A DNA stretch of 5,967 bases from an uncultured Francisella sp. (GTDB lineage: Bacteria > Pseudomonadota > Gammaproteobacteria > Burkholderiales > Neisseriaceae), in contig CAJPTP010000069.1 of NCBI GenBank assembly GCA_905373555.1, positions 1-5,967 on the forward strand, written 5' to 3'. Positions 1-5,526 of the stretch are shown in pieces. The first letter of the stretch is position 1. Every line of letters starts with the position of its first letter. Made by a program: the position numbers and the translations under genes. The notes beneath the pieces are model-generated. The model ran no database searches. It was not told the origin of the DNA and worked only from the letters and a program-made list of their open reading frames with translations.

Positions 1-73
1 GAGACTCTTTTTTCAGTTTCGGAATCTATAGCGGTCGAATTAGCAAACACACCCTTTTCTTTTTCGGAAAATC

Positions 74-256
74 ATGGAGAAGCGTTGACGCCATCGTTGT
101 CGGCGTTCCCTTCGCCAAGAAAATTAAATCCGACGAAATGCCTAAAATGACCTTTGTGCGTCGGGATCCCAGCATTGAACAGCCGCAACATGACGGTTGG
201 AGCTGATGTTGGCGTCATGGTGTTATGGCGCTTTTTAATGCCAACGTTTCTTGCAT
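74..256 (-). repeat. Dispersed MITE-like element, copy A (183 bp)
   Basis: This is one of four copies in the window of a short element with inverted ends. The left end (76-90) reads GGAGAAGCGTTGACG. The right end (242-256), read on the minus strand, begins ATGCAAGAAACGTTGG, so the two ends are imperfect inverted repeats. The central motif lies near the middle (CCTTTGTGCG then TCGGGATCCC, 151-170). The 45-bp right arm (about 212-256) aligns nearly without gaps to the right arms of copies B and D and to the reverse complement of C's left arm. The strand follows the convention that the ATGC[AG]AGAA end comes first. No transposase or conserved reading frame is seen. This is the most diverged copy on its right side. 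Membership in the family is seen directly; mobility is inferred. Confidence 0.75.
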
Positions 257-311
257 AACTCCCATTGATTTCTATTGATTCCAATTGTTTTATATCCATT
301 CTTTTCTTTAC

Positions 312-370
312 TGTGTTTTCTTTCCCTTTGTTTTCTTTCCCTTTGTTTTCTTTCCCTGTGTTTCTTCCCC
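312..370. repeat. 15-bp tandem repeat, about four units
   Basis: Four consecutive units of a pyrimidine-rich 15-mer are present: TGTGTTTTCTTTCCC (312-326), TTTGTTTTCTTTCCC twice (327-341, 342-356) and a degenerate 14-base unit (357-370). The array lies in the AT-rich gap between element copies A and C. Its strand asymmetry (almost purely pyrimidine on +) is what slippage-prone tracts look like. Read on the minus strand it gives repeated Lys-Glu-Asn-Lys-Gly codons, but no credible gene uses them. Similar pyrimidine-rich words continue after copy C around 580-612. Confidence 0.9.
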
Positions 371-391
371 TTATTTTCTTTTTGGGAATGT

Positions 392-576
392 ATGCGAGAA
401 GTGTTGATATAAAAATAACTATGAAATCATGGCGCAACTTCTTCTCCGCCTGTCGCGTTGCGCAAGCTCGAAGCAAAGCAATCCAGACCTTCAAGGGTCG
501 CTTGAGAGCTTTTCTTTCTATTTTTCAACGCAAACGCAAACAAATCCGACAGGAGAGGGCGTCAACACTTCTCGCA
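392..576 (+). repeat. Dispersed MITE-like element, copy C (185 bp)
   Basis: This copy has the cleanest ends of the family. TGCGAGAAGTGTTGA at 393-407 is matched by its exact reverse complement at 562-576, a perfect 15-bp terminal inverted repeat. The first 85 or so bases are strongly similar to the reverse complement of copy D's right end (about 5724-5809), including the stretch around GAATCATGGCGCAACT and GTTGCGCAAGCTCGAAG. The central motif (478-500, minus-strand sense CCTTGAAGGTCTGGATTGC) sits at the midpoint. The frame starting at the inner ATG (393) stops after six codons, whereas the equivalent frame in D stays open, so the conservation looks like DNA or RNA conservation and not protein. 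Confidence 0.82.
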
Positions 577-870
577 GACTTTCCCTTTCTTTTTCCCAAT
601 CTTCGTTTTCCCGAACGCCTCTTCTCCCGCTCCTCCTTTGTTTTCCTCCGGCTTTGTCCATTCGCGGCGCCTTGGCGTTCGGCTGTTGGGGCCGGCCCGG
701 ACTGCCCCTCGCCCGTCTGCGATCGCCCCATTGGCCATGACCCGGGATTGGACGGCCGTCGCCTCGATGCGCCGCGTCGCTTGCCTCGAATCCGCCGACG
801 GCAAAACCCGCGAACCGGATTAAAATCAGGCCCGACGGCGCGAGGCGCCGAAAAAACAAGGGGAGCCGCC
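577..870. other. Gene-free leader upstream of xseB
   Basis: This is roughly 290 bp between element C and the xseB start. The first 70 bases are pyrimidine-rich (TTTCCC and CTTCTCCC-type words). The rest is GC-rich with no recognisable gene. The reading frame of xseB stays open through it back to 265, but no homology or ribosome binding site supports an earlier start. I could not identify a convincing promoter, although the xseB promoter presumably lies here or in the AT-rich DNA before it. Confidence 0.5.
858..865 (+). promoter_or_regulatory. Shine-Dalgarno of xseB
   Basis: AAGGGGAG ends 5 bases before the ATG at 871. It decides the start, because the same frame is open about 600 bases further upstream, and the ATG at 871 is the first with both a strong ribosome binding site and a family-like length. 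Confidence 0.75.
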
Positions 871-1353
871 ATGAGCCAACCGCAAGCGAAGAACGGAAGA
901 AACGATCGCGCCGAGACTGCGGCGCCGGGCGCAAGCGAAGCCGACCGGGCCTTCGATTCCATGAGCTTTGAAGAAGCCATGGAGGAACTGGAGGGCATTG
1001 CCCGGGACATGCGCGGGGAGATGTCGCTTGAGGAAACGCTGGAAAAATACGCCCGGGGCAAACGCTTGACGGCTTTGTGCGACAAAAAGCTCAGGGAGTT
1101 TGAGGACAGGCTGGAGCAGCTGGATCGGCAATACGGCGCAAAAGATTCCGACGGCAAGCCGGACGCCGCGGCGCGGCCGGAATACGATGACGCCCTCTAC
1201 GAGGACGAGCCGATGGACGGCGCGTTTCGCGACGAGCGCGGGTATAGCGACGAAGACGAGCGGCGCAGCCCAACGCAAGACGCGTTGAATCGGGGCGGCG
1301 CCTGCCGCCGCGCGGCGGGGTTGGGCCGCTCTTCCGACCTCAACCGCAGATAA
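871..1353 (+). CDS. xseB: Exodeoxyribonuclease VII small subunit (XseB)
   Basis: The product is the small subunit of exonuclease VII, the cytoplasmic single-strand DNA nuclease in which several XseB chains wrap the catalytic XseA chain. The 160-residue protein carries the XseB helical-hairpin domain at about residues 31-85: SFEEAMEELEGIARDM, then EMSLEETLEKYARGKRL, then a heptad-like helix ending LREFEDRLEQLD. These match the family pattern S(F/Y)EEA..ELE.I, (D/E).SLEE.L..Y..G, in order. The start is set by a strong Shine-Dalgarno. The protein is about twice the usual 70-90 residues, with a 30-residue polar N-terminal extension and a 75-residue tail. The first part of the tail (about 106-130) is very acidic and probably disordered, and the end is Arg-rich. 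The gene is followed after 44 bp by a second XseB-like gene, probably co-transcribed. The catalytic xseA is not in the window. The identity is secure; the function of the tail is unknown. Confidence 0.9.
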   Translation: MSQPQAKNGRNDRAETAAPGASEADRAFDSMSFEEAMEELEGIARDMRGEMSLEETLEKYARGKRLTALCDKKLREFEDRLEQLDRQYGAKDSDGKPDAAARPEYDDALYEDEPMDGAFRDERGYSDEDERRSPTQDALNRGGACRRAAGLGRSSDLNRR

Positions 1354-1386
1354 GCAGGCCGGATCGGAGCCCCTTCAAACCCATCC

Positions 1387-1393
1387 AAGGAAG
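1387..1393 (+). promoter_or_regulatory. Shine-Dalgarno of the XseB-like gene
   Basis: AAGGAAG ends 4 bases before the ATG at 1398. It lies within the 44-bp gap after the xseB stop codon and supports translation of the downstream small gene as a separate cistron. Confidence 0.65.
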
Positions 1394-1397
1394 AAAC

Positions 1398-1688
1398 ATG
1401 GCCGCGCCCGAATCCACCCGCAGCAAAGCCCAAGCGCCTGCGCGCAACCCCGGTTGCGCCTTGACGCCCATTGAACAGCGCGAGGACTGGGAAAGCCTGC
1501 TCAATCGGTTGGAATACCTCTCCGGCGTGATCGAGGACGAGAGCGCCTCCCTTGAGGATGTCGCCCGCTGCTACCAAGAAATGCTGGCAGTCAACAAGCG
1601 GCTCCGGCCCCTGTTCGAGTTCCAAGGCCAAACCTGCATCCTCAAGGATGGCGTCTTGGCGCCTTTCGACGAAAGACTCGCGCGATAG
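1398..1688 (+). CDS. Small XseB-like protein, tandem paralogue of XseB
   Basis: This is a 96-residue protein. Residues 31-76 can be aligned to the XseB domain: WESLLNRLEYLSGVIED, then SASLEDVARCYQEMLAVNK, then RLRPLFEFQG. The conserved positions L..LE.L, the acidic-SLE(D/E) turn and the Tyr in helix 2 are kept with the usual spacing. The second helix lacks the basic/acidic coiled-coil look of ordinary XseB. It is followed by a short tail (QTCILKDGVLAPFDERLAR) that could form a small beta hairpin. The gene has its own ribosome binding site, sits 44 bp after xseB on the same strand, and is probably in the same operon. The coding sequence is intact. It may be a second, diverged ExoVII small subunit produced by duplication, or an unrelated two-helix protein with a chance resemblance. 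The gene is likely real; the XseB link is an inference from pattern. Confidence 0.62.
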   Translation: MAAPESTRSKAQAPARNPGCALTPIEQREDWESLLNRLEYLSGVIEDESASLEDVARCYQEMLAVNKRLRPLFEFQGQTCILKDGVLAPFDERLAR

Positions 1689-1696
1689 CGCCGGCG

Positions 1697-1730
1697 CGAT
1701 CCCACGCCCCCAAGTCGAAGCGCGGGATCG
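1697..1730 (+). terminator. Hairpin just after the XseB-like gene
   Basis: CGATCCCACGC (1697-1707) pairs with GCGCGGGATCG (1720-1730). This gives an 11-bp stem with one A-C mismatch and a 12-base loop, beginning 8 bases after the stop codon. No T-tract follows, so it is not a standard intrinsic terminator. It may protect the 3' end of the xseB transcript or act with another factor. The structure is seen; its role is inferred. Confidence 0.4.
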
Positions 1731-2028
1731 ACGCAGGATTTGGGCGACCCTTGGCGTTTCGAGCGTCGCTCCAACCGGCCGCGCGCCTCGGCGGCCTTGG
1801 GCCCCGGCGCTCGCCCAACCCGCAACGGCTCCGAGATCGGCCCGCGCGGCGCGCCGCCGCCGGGCTCAATCGACGCGCGGGGCCCGCTTTGCGCGGGGCG
1901 CCCGGCGCTTGCGTTGCGCCGGAACTGCGGCTTCGACAAGCGCGCAGCCCCAACCGCTTGGCGCGCGGCCCGGAACACTCCCCTTCGGTTTGGGTCGGCG
2001 ACCGCCGATTCTCGAACATTGGATCCAA

Positions 2029-2067
2029 CCGCAGGGGCCGCCCTTGCGGGTTTTTCGTTTTTTTTTT
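2029..2067 (+). terminator. Rho-independent terminator-like hairpin and T-tract
   Basis: CCGCA+GGG (2029-2036) pairs with CCC+TGCGG (2041-2049, one bulged T) around a 4-base loop. The stem is followed immediately by TTTTTCG and ten more T residues (2051-2067). This is a good intrinsic terminator on the + strand. It lies about 340 bp after the XseB-like stop codon and almost 1 kb before ispA, so it would separate the xseB transcript from ispA or end an unannotated small RNA. Confidence 0.55.
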
Positions 2068-2310
2068 CAAAAGTTGCGCGCGACGGGCTTTGACCCGCTT
2101 GGCGAAATTTCTGTTTTTTGGGAAACCCGATAACGCTGCTTGGGGCGGTCTTGGGGGAGGGAAAACCTTGGGGAAAGCCCGAGGAAGGCATGGCCGAACC
2201 ATCCCGATTTTGGCGGAAGGCCATCCCTCATCCCGATTGACCCTGTTGTTCCCCTGCGCCGAAGACGCGCAGCGCGGCGCAGGATCCCCATTTTGCGCCT
2301 TAAGGATCGC

Positions 2311-2498
2311 CCCGAAGAAGCGTTGACCCTCCCATGGTTGGCGTTCCTGCCGCCTAGAGGGCCAACAATCCAACGCAGCCCTTTAACCGACATTTGAAGC
2401 GCCGGGATTGCGATTCTTCGCGCTTCCGCGACAGGGCGTCCGGGGCGCGCGCCCGCGCCATGGTTTGATGGCGTTGGGAACGTCAACGCTTCTTGCAT
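2311..2498 (-). repeat. Dispersed MITE-like element, copy B (188 bp)
   Basis: The left end reads GAAGAAGCGTTGACCC (2314-2328). The right end (2483-2498) reads TCAACGCTTCTTGCAT, giving an inverted pair sharing the AGAAGCGTTGA core. The central motif is ACATTTGAAG then CGCCGGGATTGCG (2390-2412), at nearly the same distances from both ends as in copy A. The right arm carries GCGCCATGGTTTGATGGCG (about 2455-2474), matching the arm of A. Both arms also contain a CCATGGTT...GGCGTT direct repeat (2332-2345 and 2458-2475). The copy has become GC-rich like the surrounding spacer, suggesting it is old. No coding content is seen. Confidence 0.72.
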
Positions 2499-3025
2499 GC
2501 CGCCCATCGTCTCCAAGTCCGGCGCAGCGCGGCCGATTTTTCCCCCATGCCGATGCGATGCGATCGGGCGAGCCTCTTGGTTTTCCGCCGCGTTTTGTCG
2601 GATCGGCCCGGACAAGCAAGAAGCCGCGAAAGAGCGCCGCGACAAAAAACGGGGTCGCCGGGCTGAGCGGGCGCCCGCCTCGTCGTTCCCCCGGCGCCCA
2701 AGGCCGCTCGACAGACGCCGCGCGCCCAACGCCGCTTCAGCTTGCCCCGAACAATCGGCAAGGTCAGCGCCGTTGGGGGCGAAGACGCGAATCCCAGCGA
2801 CCGGATTTCCGACAACGCTCGGCGTTTCGGCAAAATCCGGGCAAGCTTTGGGGCAAGCGCAAGCGCAACGCAGCGGCGGCGTCTGCCCAAGCCCCGCGCC
2901 CGGGCCCGGCGCCGCGCATTCCGCTGCGCCCGCTTCGGCACCAGCGCGCCCGACAATTGCTTAAGGCGCGGCGCAAGATGCGGCGCGGCGCAAGCGGGAT
3001 TGTTTTGGGATTTTCCGGAGGAACC
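2499..3025. other. Gene-free GC-rich spacer upstream of ispA
   Basis: This stretch has about 530 bases of GC-rich, Arg/Pro/Ala-translating sequence with no recognisable gene on either strand. The ispA frame is open throughout, back to 2408, but the extra residues have low-complexity composition and no match to the IspA family. Nothing clearly regulatory was found except the ispA ribosome binding site at the end. Confidence 0.5.
3017..3021 (+). promoter_or_regulatory. Shine-Dalgarno of ispA
   Basis: GGAGG lies 4 bases before the ATG at 3026. It fixes the start within a frame that is open for another 600 bases upstream. Confidence 0.75.
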
Positions 3026-3985
3026 ATGCCCAAGCCAACAACCGAATCCGACCTGCGCGACGCGGCGGAGCAATTCGAAAAACCCAAGCCCATCGGCGAG
3101 GGCGAAGGCGCCTTCCAGCTTTGGCGCGCCTGCGGGGTCTCGCGCTGCGAGGAGGCCATGCGGGCGCATCTGCCGCCAAGCGGGCCCGACGAGACGCTGA
3201 TCGACGCGATGCGCTACGCGGCCCTTTCGGGCGGCAAAAGAATCCGCGCCCTGCTGGTCTTGGCGGCGTCGGACATGGGCGAGCGCGACGGCGAGGCGCT
3301 GGATCAGGCGATGGCCGCGATCGAATTCATGCACGCCTATTCTCTGGCGCACGACGATCTGCCCTGCATGGACAACGACATGCTGCGCCGCGGCCTGCCC
3401 ACCTGCCATGCCCGCTACGGCGAAGCCAACGCCATGCTGGCGGGCGACGCCTTGCAGACCTTGGCCTTCGAGACCATTTTGAAGCCCACCCCCCTGCCCG
3501 CCGAGCGTCGGCTGCGCGCGGCGGCGGTTTTGGCGCAAGCCTCGGGGGCGCGGGGAATGGCCATGGGCCAAGCGGTCGATCTGAACCACGTGGGCAAGGG
3601 CATGACCCTTCAAGAGCTTGGCGCCATGCACGCGCTCAAAACCGGAGCCTTGATTCGCTGCGCCGTGTTGCTCGGCCACTATTGCCTCAAAGAAACGAGC
3701 GAAGCGATCGCCAAAAGGCTCGGGCTTTTCGGCTCGAAGCTCGGCTTGGCCTTCCAAATCGTCGACGATGCGCTGGACGCCACCAAAAGCTCCCAAGAGC
3801 TTGGCAAAACGGCGGGCAAAGACCAAAAAGACGGCAAACCGACCTACGCGACGCTGCTTGGGGCCGACGGGGCTTGGGAACAAGCCAAGCAAGCCACCCA
3901 AGAGGCGATCCAAGCCCTCGAAGGGCTCGACAACGCCGACAGCCTGCGCCGGCTCGCGGCGGCCATGCTGCGCCGAAAGCGCTGA
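3026..3985 (+). CDS. ispA: Polyprenyl diphosphate synthase, farnesyl-PP synthase type (IspA)
   Basis: This enzyme condenses dimethylallyl or geranyl diphosphate with isopentenyl diphosphate to make farnesyl diphosphate, the precursor of ubiquinone and undecaprenyl phosphate side chains. The 319-residue sequence shows all family landmarks in order: GGKRIR (69-74, substrate-binding Lys and Arg); the first Asp-rich motif DDLPCMD (110-116) followed by RRG and PTCH; GQAVDL (181-186); KTG (205-207); and the second Asp-rich motif QIVDDALD (244-251) followed by GKTAGKDQKDGKPTY. The two extra residues inside DDxxxxD are typical of bacterial farnesyl-PP synthases. The start is chosen by the Shine-Dalgarno. 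It leaves a polar N-terminal extension of about 25-30 residues before the usual beginning, so a later start cannot be excluded. The usual neighbour dxs does not follow. The gene is separated from xseB by 1.3 kb that includes a terminator, so it probably has its own promoter. Product chain length cannot be proven from sequence. Confidence 0.93.
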   Translation: MPKPTTESDLRDAAEQFEKPKPIGEGEGAFQLWRACGVSRCEEAMRAHLPPSGPDETLIDAMRYAALSGGKRIRALLVLAASDMGERDGEALDQAMAAIEFMHAYSLAHDDLPCMDNDMLRRGLPTCHARYGEANAMLAGDALQTLAFETILKPTPLPAERRLRAAAVLAQASGARGMAMGQAVDLNHVGKGMTLQELGAMHALKTGALIRCAVLLGHYCLKETSEAIAKRLGLFGSKLGLAFQIVDDALDATKSSQELGKTAGKDQKDGKPTYATLLGADGAWEQAKQATQEAIQALEGLDNADSLRRLAAAMLRRKR

Positions 3986-4584
3986 GCCCCGCCGCTTTCA
4001 AGCCAACCGGAATCGGCGCCGATCCGCCGCGTCAAGCCATCGGCGGCGCGCCGGCGCGGCGAATCAAGCGCGCTGCGCATGAGGCGCCGCCGCAAAGCCT
4101 TGCGAGGCGCCAAGGCATGCCGGCGCATGAATGAGCAAGCCCCACGCTCAAAAAGGATCCGGGCCGGAGCGATCTGCGCCGAACCGGAAGCGCGACGCGG
4201 CGCCGCTATGGGGCCGATCCCGAGCAAGCCCAGTCAAGCCGAACACAACCAACCTCGGATCCCAAAGCCGGCCTGTAACGCGCGGAGCGGGCCTTTCCGC
4301 CTCCGATCCCGGCCCAAAGCCAACGCGAATCGATGCAAAACGAGCGGCGGCGGATCGTGTTTTGCCGGCACGCGCCTTGCGCGAGCGGCGAGCGCGCTTC
4401 GACGCCGCCCAACCCTGCTCGCGCCGGGCGGTTGGCGACCGCCCGCAAGCCGGACGCGGGCGGCGCGAACCCGAGCCAAGCTCGGGCCAAGCGCAAAGAA
4501 GGCCGGGGCCGGCGGGCGCGCCGACCAAACCGACCAAGCCATGGGCAGGCGCCCACCGAGGCGCAACCGACACGAAGGGCAAAC
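3986..4584. other. Gene-free GC-rich spacer between ispA and the methyltransferase gene
   Basis: This is about 600 bases without a recognisable gene on either strand. Open frames overlapping it read as Arg/Pro/Ala-rich, low-complexity text. The methyltransferase frame is open upstream to 4333 without family-like residues. A palindrome and hairpin lie just after ispA (4012-4045). No trace of dxs, gloB or rnhA could be read here. Confidence 0.5.
4012..4045 (+). other. Palindrome and hairpin downstream of ispA
   Basis: ATCGGCGCCGAT (4012-4023) is a perfect 12-bp palindrome. Its right half CGCCGAT also pairs with ATCGGCG at 4039-4045 across a 15-base loop, so two alternative stems are possible. 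It begins 26 bases after the ispA stop codon and has no T-tract. It may be a 3'-end structure of the ispA transcript. In DNA this GC-rich, chance formation is quite possible. Confidence 0.3.
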
Positions 4585-5337
4585 ATGAAACCGCAAATCG
4601 GCTCGGAAGACTTTCAGCGATTCTTGCTTGACCACCCCTCCGGAAAAGACCTGTGGGCGCGGGAAAAGGCGTTTTTCGACGACAAGGCCGAACGCCATTG
4701 CTTTGGGCAATGCGCCTTGCAAATCGGCATGGGCCGGCTGGATTGCATCGGCAAAGCCAAAACCGCCAGCAAACTCGTCCTCGGCGACGGGCCCTCCGAG
4801 CTGGGCCATTGCGACGCGCTGGGCGCATTCGACGCGCTGCCCTTTGCGCGCTCGAGTTTGGACGCGATTTTCATGCCGCACACCTTGGAGTTCGCCGCCA
4901 ACCCCAGGCGGGCGCTGCGCGAAGCGCACTCGGCGCTGCGCGACAACGGCGTGATCGCGATCACGGGCTTCAACGTTCTGTCGCTGTGGCGCGCGAGCCT
5001 CTTCGCCGGCGCCGCCTTGCCCCGCGCGCGCTCGACAGTGAGCCTGGGGCGGCTCAAAGATTGGCTGGAGGTGCTGGGCTTTCGAGCCGGAGAGGGCCGC
5101 TTCATGGTCTATACCCCGCTCGCGCGCTCGGCGTGGTGGCTGAAGCGCTGCCAATTTCTCAACGCCGCGGGCGACCGCTGGTGGCCCATGGGCGCCGCCG
5201 TATATGGGCTCACCGCCCGCAAAACGACCTACCCCGTGGACTTGCTGCCCGAAAAAGAGGAAGCGCTCGAAGTGGAGGCGTGGCTCAAGCCTGCGGCCAA
5301 AACGGCGGCGGAAAGCATCCACGTCCAAGCGCGCTGA
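4585..5337 (+). CDS. YafS-like SAM-dependent methyltransferase-fold protein
   Basis: This is a 250-residue class I methyltransferase-fold protein resembling Escherichia coli YafS and its betaproteobacterial relatives; the substrate is unknown. Key matches are ALQIGMG near the N-terminus (44-50), DALPFARSSLDAIFMPHTLEFAANPRRALREAHSAL in the middle (post-II/motif III region, 83-118; the acidic-LPF..S.D......HTLE pattern), VIAITGFNVLSLW (123-135), a basic LKDWLEVLGF segment (157-166), and a C-terminal YGLTARKTTYPVDLLP (207-222). The glycine-rich SAM motif I is weak (LVLGDGPSELG, 64-74), as is also true of YafS, so catalysis is unproven. The start is supported by GAAGGG (4574-4579), 5 bases before the ATG. 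YafS-type genes usually lie beside rnhA/dnaQ or gloB; none is seen, and the gene stands alone between long spacers. Family assignment is from remembered motifs, without a search. Confidence 0.8.
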   Translation: MKPQIGSEDFQRFLLDHPSGKDLWAREKAFFDDKAERHCFGQCALQIGMGRLDCIGKAKTASKLVLGDGPSELGHCDALGAFDALPFARSSLDAIFMPHTLEFAANPRRALREAHSALRDNGVIAITGFNVLSLWRASLFAGAALPRARSTVSLGRLKDWLEVLGFRAGEGRFMVYTPLARSAWWLKRCQFLNAAGDRWWPMGAAVYGLTARKTTYPVDLLPEKEEALEVEAWLKPAAKTAAESIHVQAR

Positions 5338-5526
5338 AACCCAAACGCCGTACCCTCGCCGCTTGATCGCCAAGCCAGGCGGCGGGGGTGGGCGGCGCTT
5401 GTTTTTCTTTGGCTTTCGCAAAGCCGCCGCCCGCCGGCCCGCGTCCGACTGAGCTTCCCTTCCGCGCGCTTTGTTTCCGCTCCGCTTTTTTTGCCCCGCC
5501 TTTTTTTTCCCAAAAAAGCGCAAAAA
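5338..5526. other. Gene-free spacer with nested hairpin and homopolymer tracts
   Basis: The stem GGCTTT-CGC-AAAGCC (5411-5425) is enclosed by GGGCGGC (5390-5396) pairing with GCCGCCC (5426-5432), with unpaired bases on one side. It lies about 55-75 bases after the methyltransferase stop codon and could end its transcript, but no T-tract follows directly. From 5483 to 5526 there are runs of T7 and T8 followed by A6 and A5 with short GC pairs (CGCC...GCG), giving an AT-rich foldback directly against the left end of element D. No gene is seen. Confidence 0.4.

Larger units (their letters stand above)
1689..2310. other. Gene-free GC-rich spacer after the XseB-like gene
   Basis: These roughly 620 bases contain no reading frame with family-like sequence on either strand. 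The open frames are long only because the DNA is GC-rich, and they translate to Arg/Pro/Ala-rich text. Visible content is the hairpin at 1697-1730, the terminator-like structure at 2029-2067, and a G/A-rich patch around 2140-2190. I looked for RNase P, tmRNA and tRNA landmarks in this stretch and saw none. A small RNA ending at the 2029-2067 structure is possible but not shown. Confidence 0.5.

Noticed and set aside
72..494. Minus-strand open frame of 140 codons with KENKG repeats
   Set aside because: It runs through element A, the 15-bp tandem repeat and part of element C; the peptide is made of repeat DNA and has no ribosome binding site or family resemblance.
74..576. CRISPR array
   Set aside because: The repeated sequences are inverted, unevenly spaced and about 185 bp apart; there are no regular 25-40 bp repeats and spacers and no cas gene.
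265..870. N-terminal extension of xseB reading back to 265
   Set aside because: The added residues come from the tandem repeat and element C and show no XseB similarity; the strong Shine-Dalgarno before 871 gives a better start.
1689..2030. Possible RNase P RNA, tmRNA or tRNA in the spacer
   Set aside because: I looked for the conserved RNase P and tmRNA landmark sequences and a tRNA T-loop and found none; one GGGCGACCCTTGG string is a chance resemblance.
2483..3913. Long minus-strand open frame (476 codons) opposite ispA
   Set aside because: It is the antisense shadow of ispA in GC-rich DNA; the sense strand has all IspA motifs and the antisense text is unstructured.
4234..5523. Long minus-strand open frame opposite the methyltransferase gene
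   Set aside because: Shadow frame of the YafS-like gene; low-complexity Arg/Gln/Gly-rich translation without motifs.
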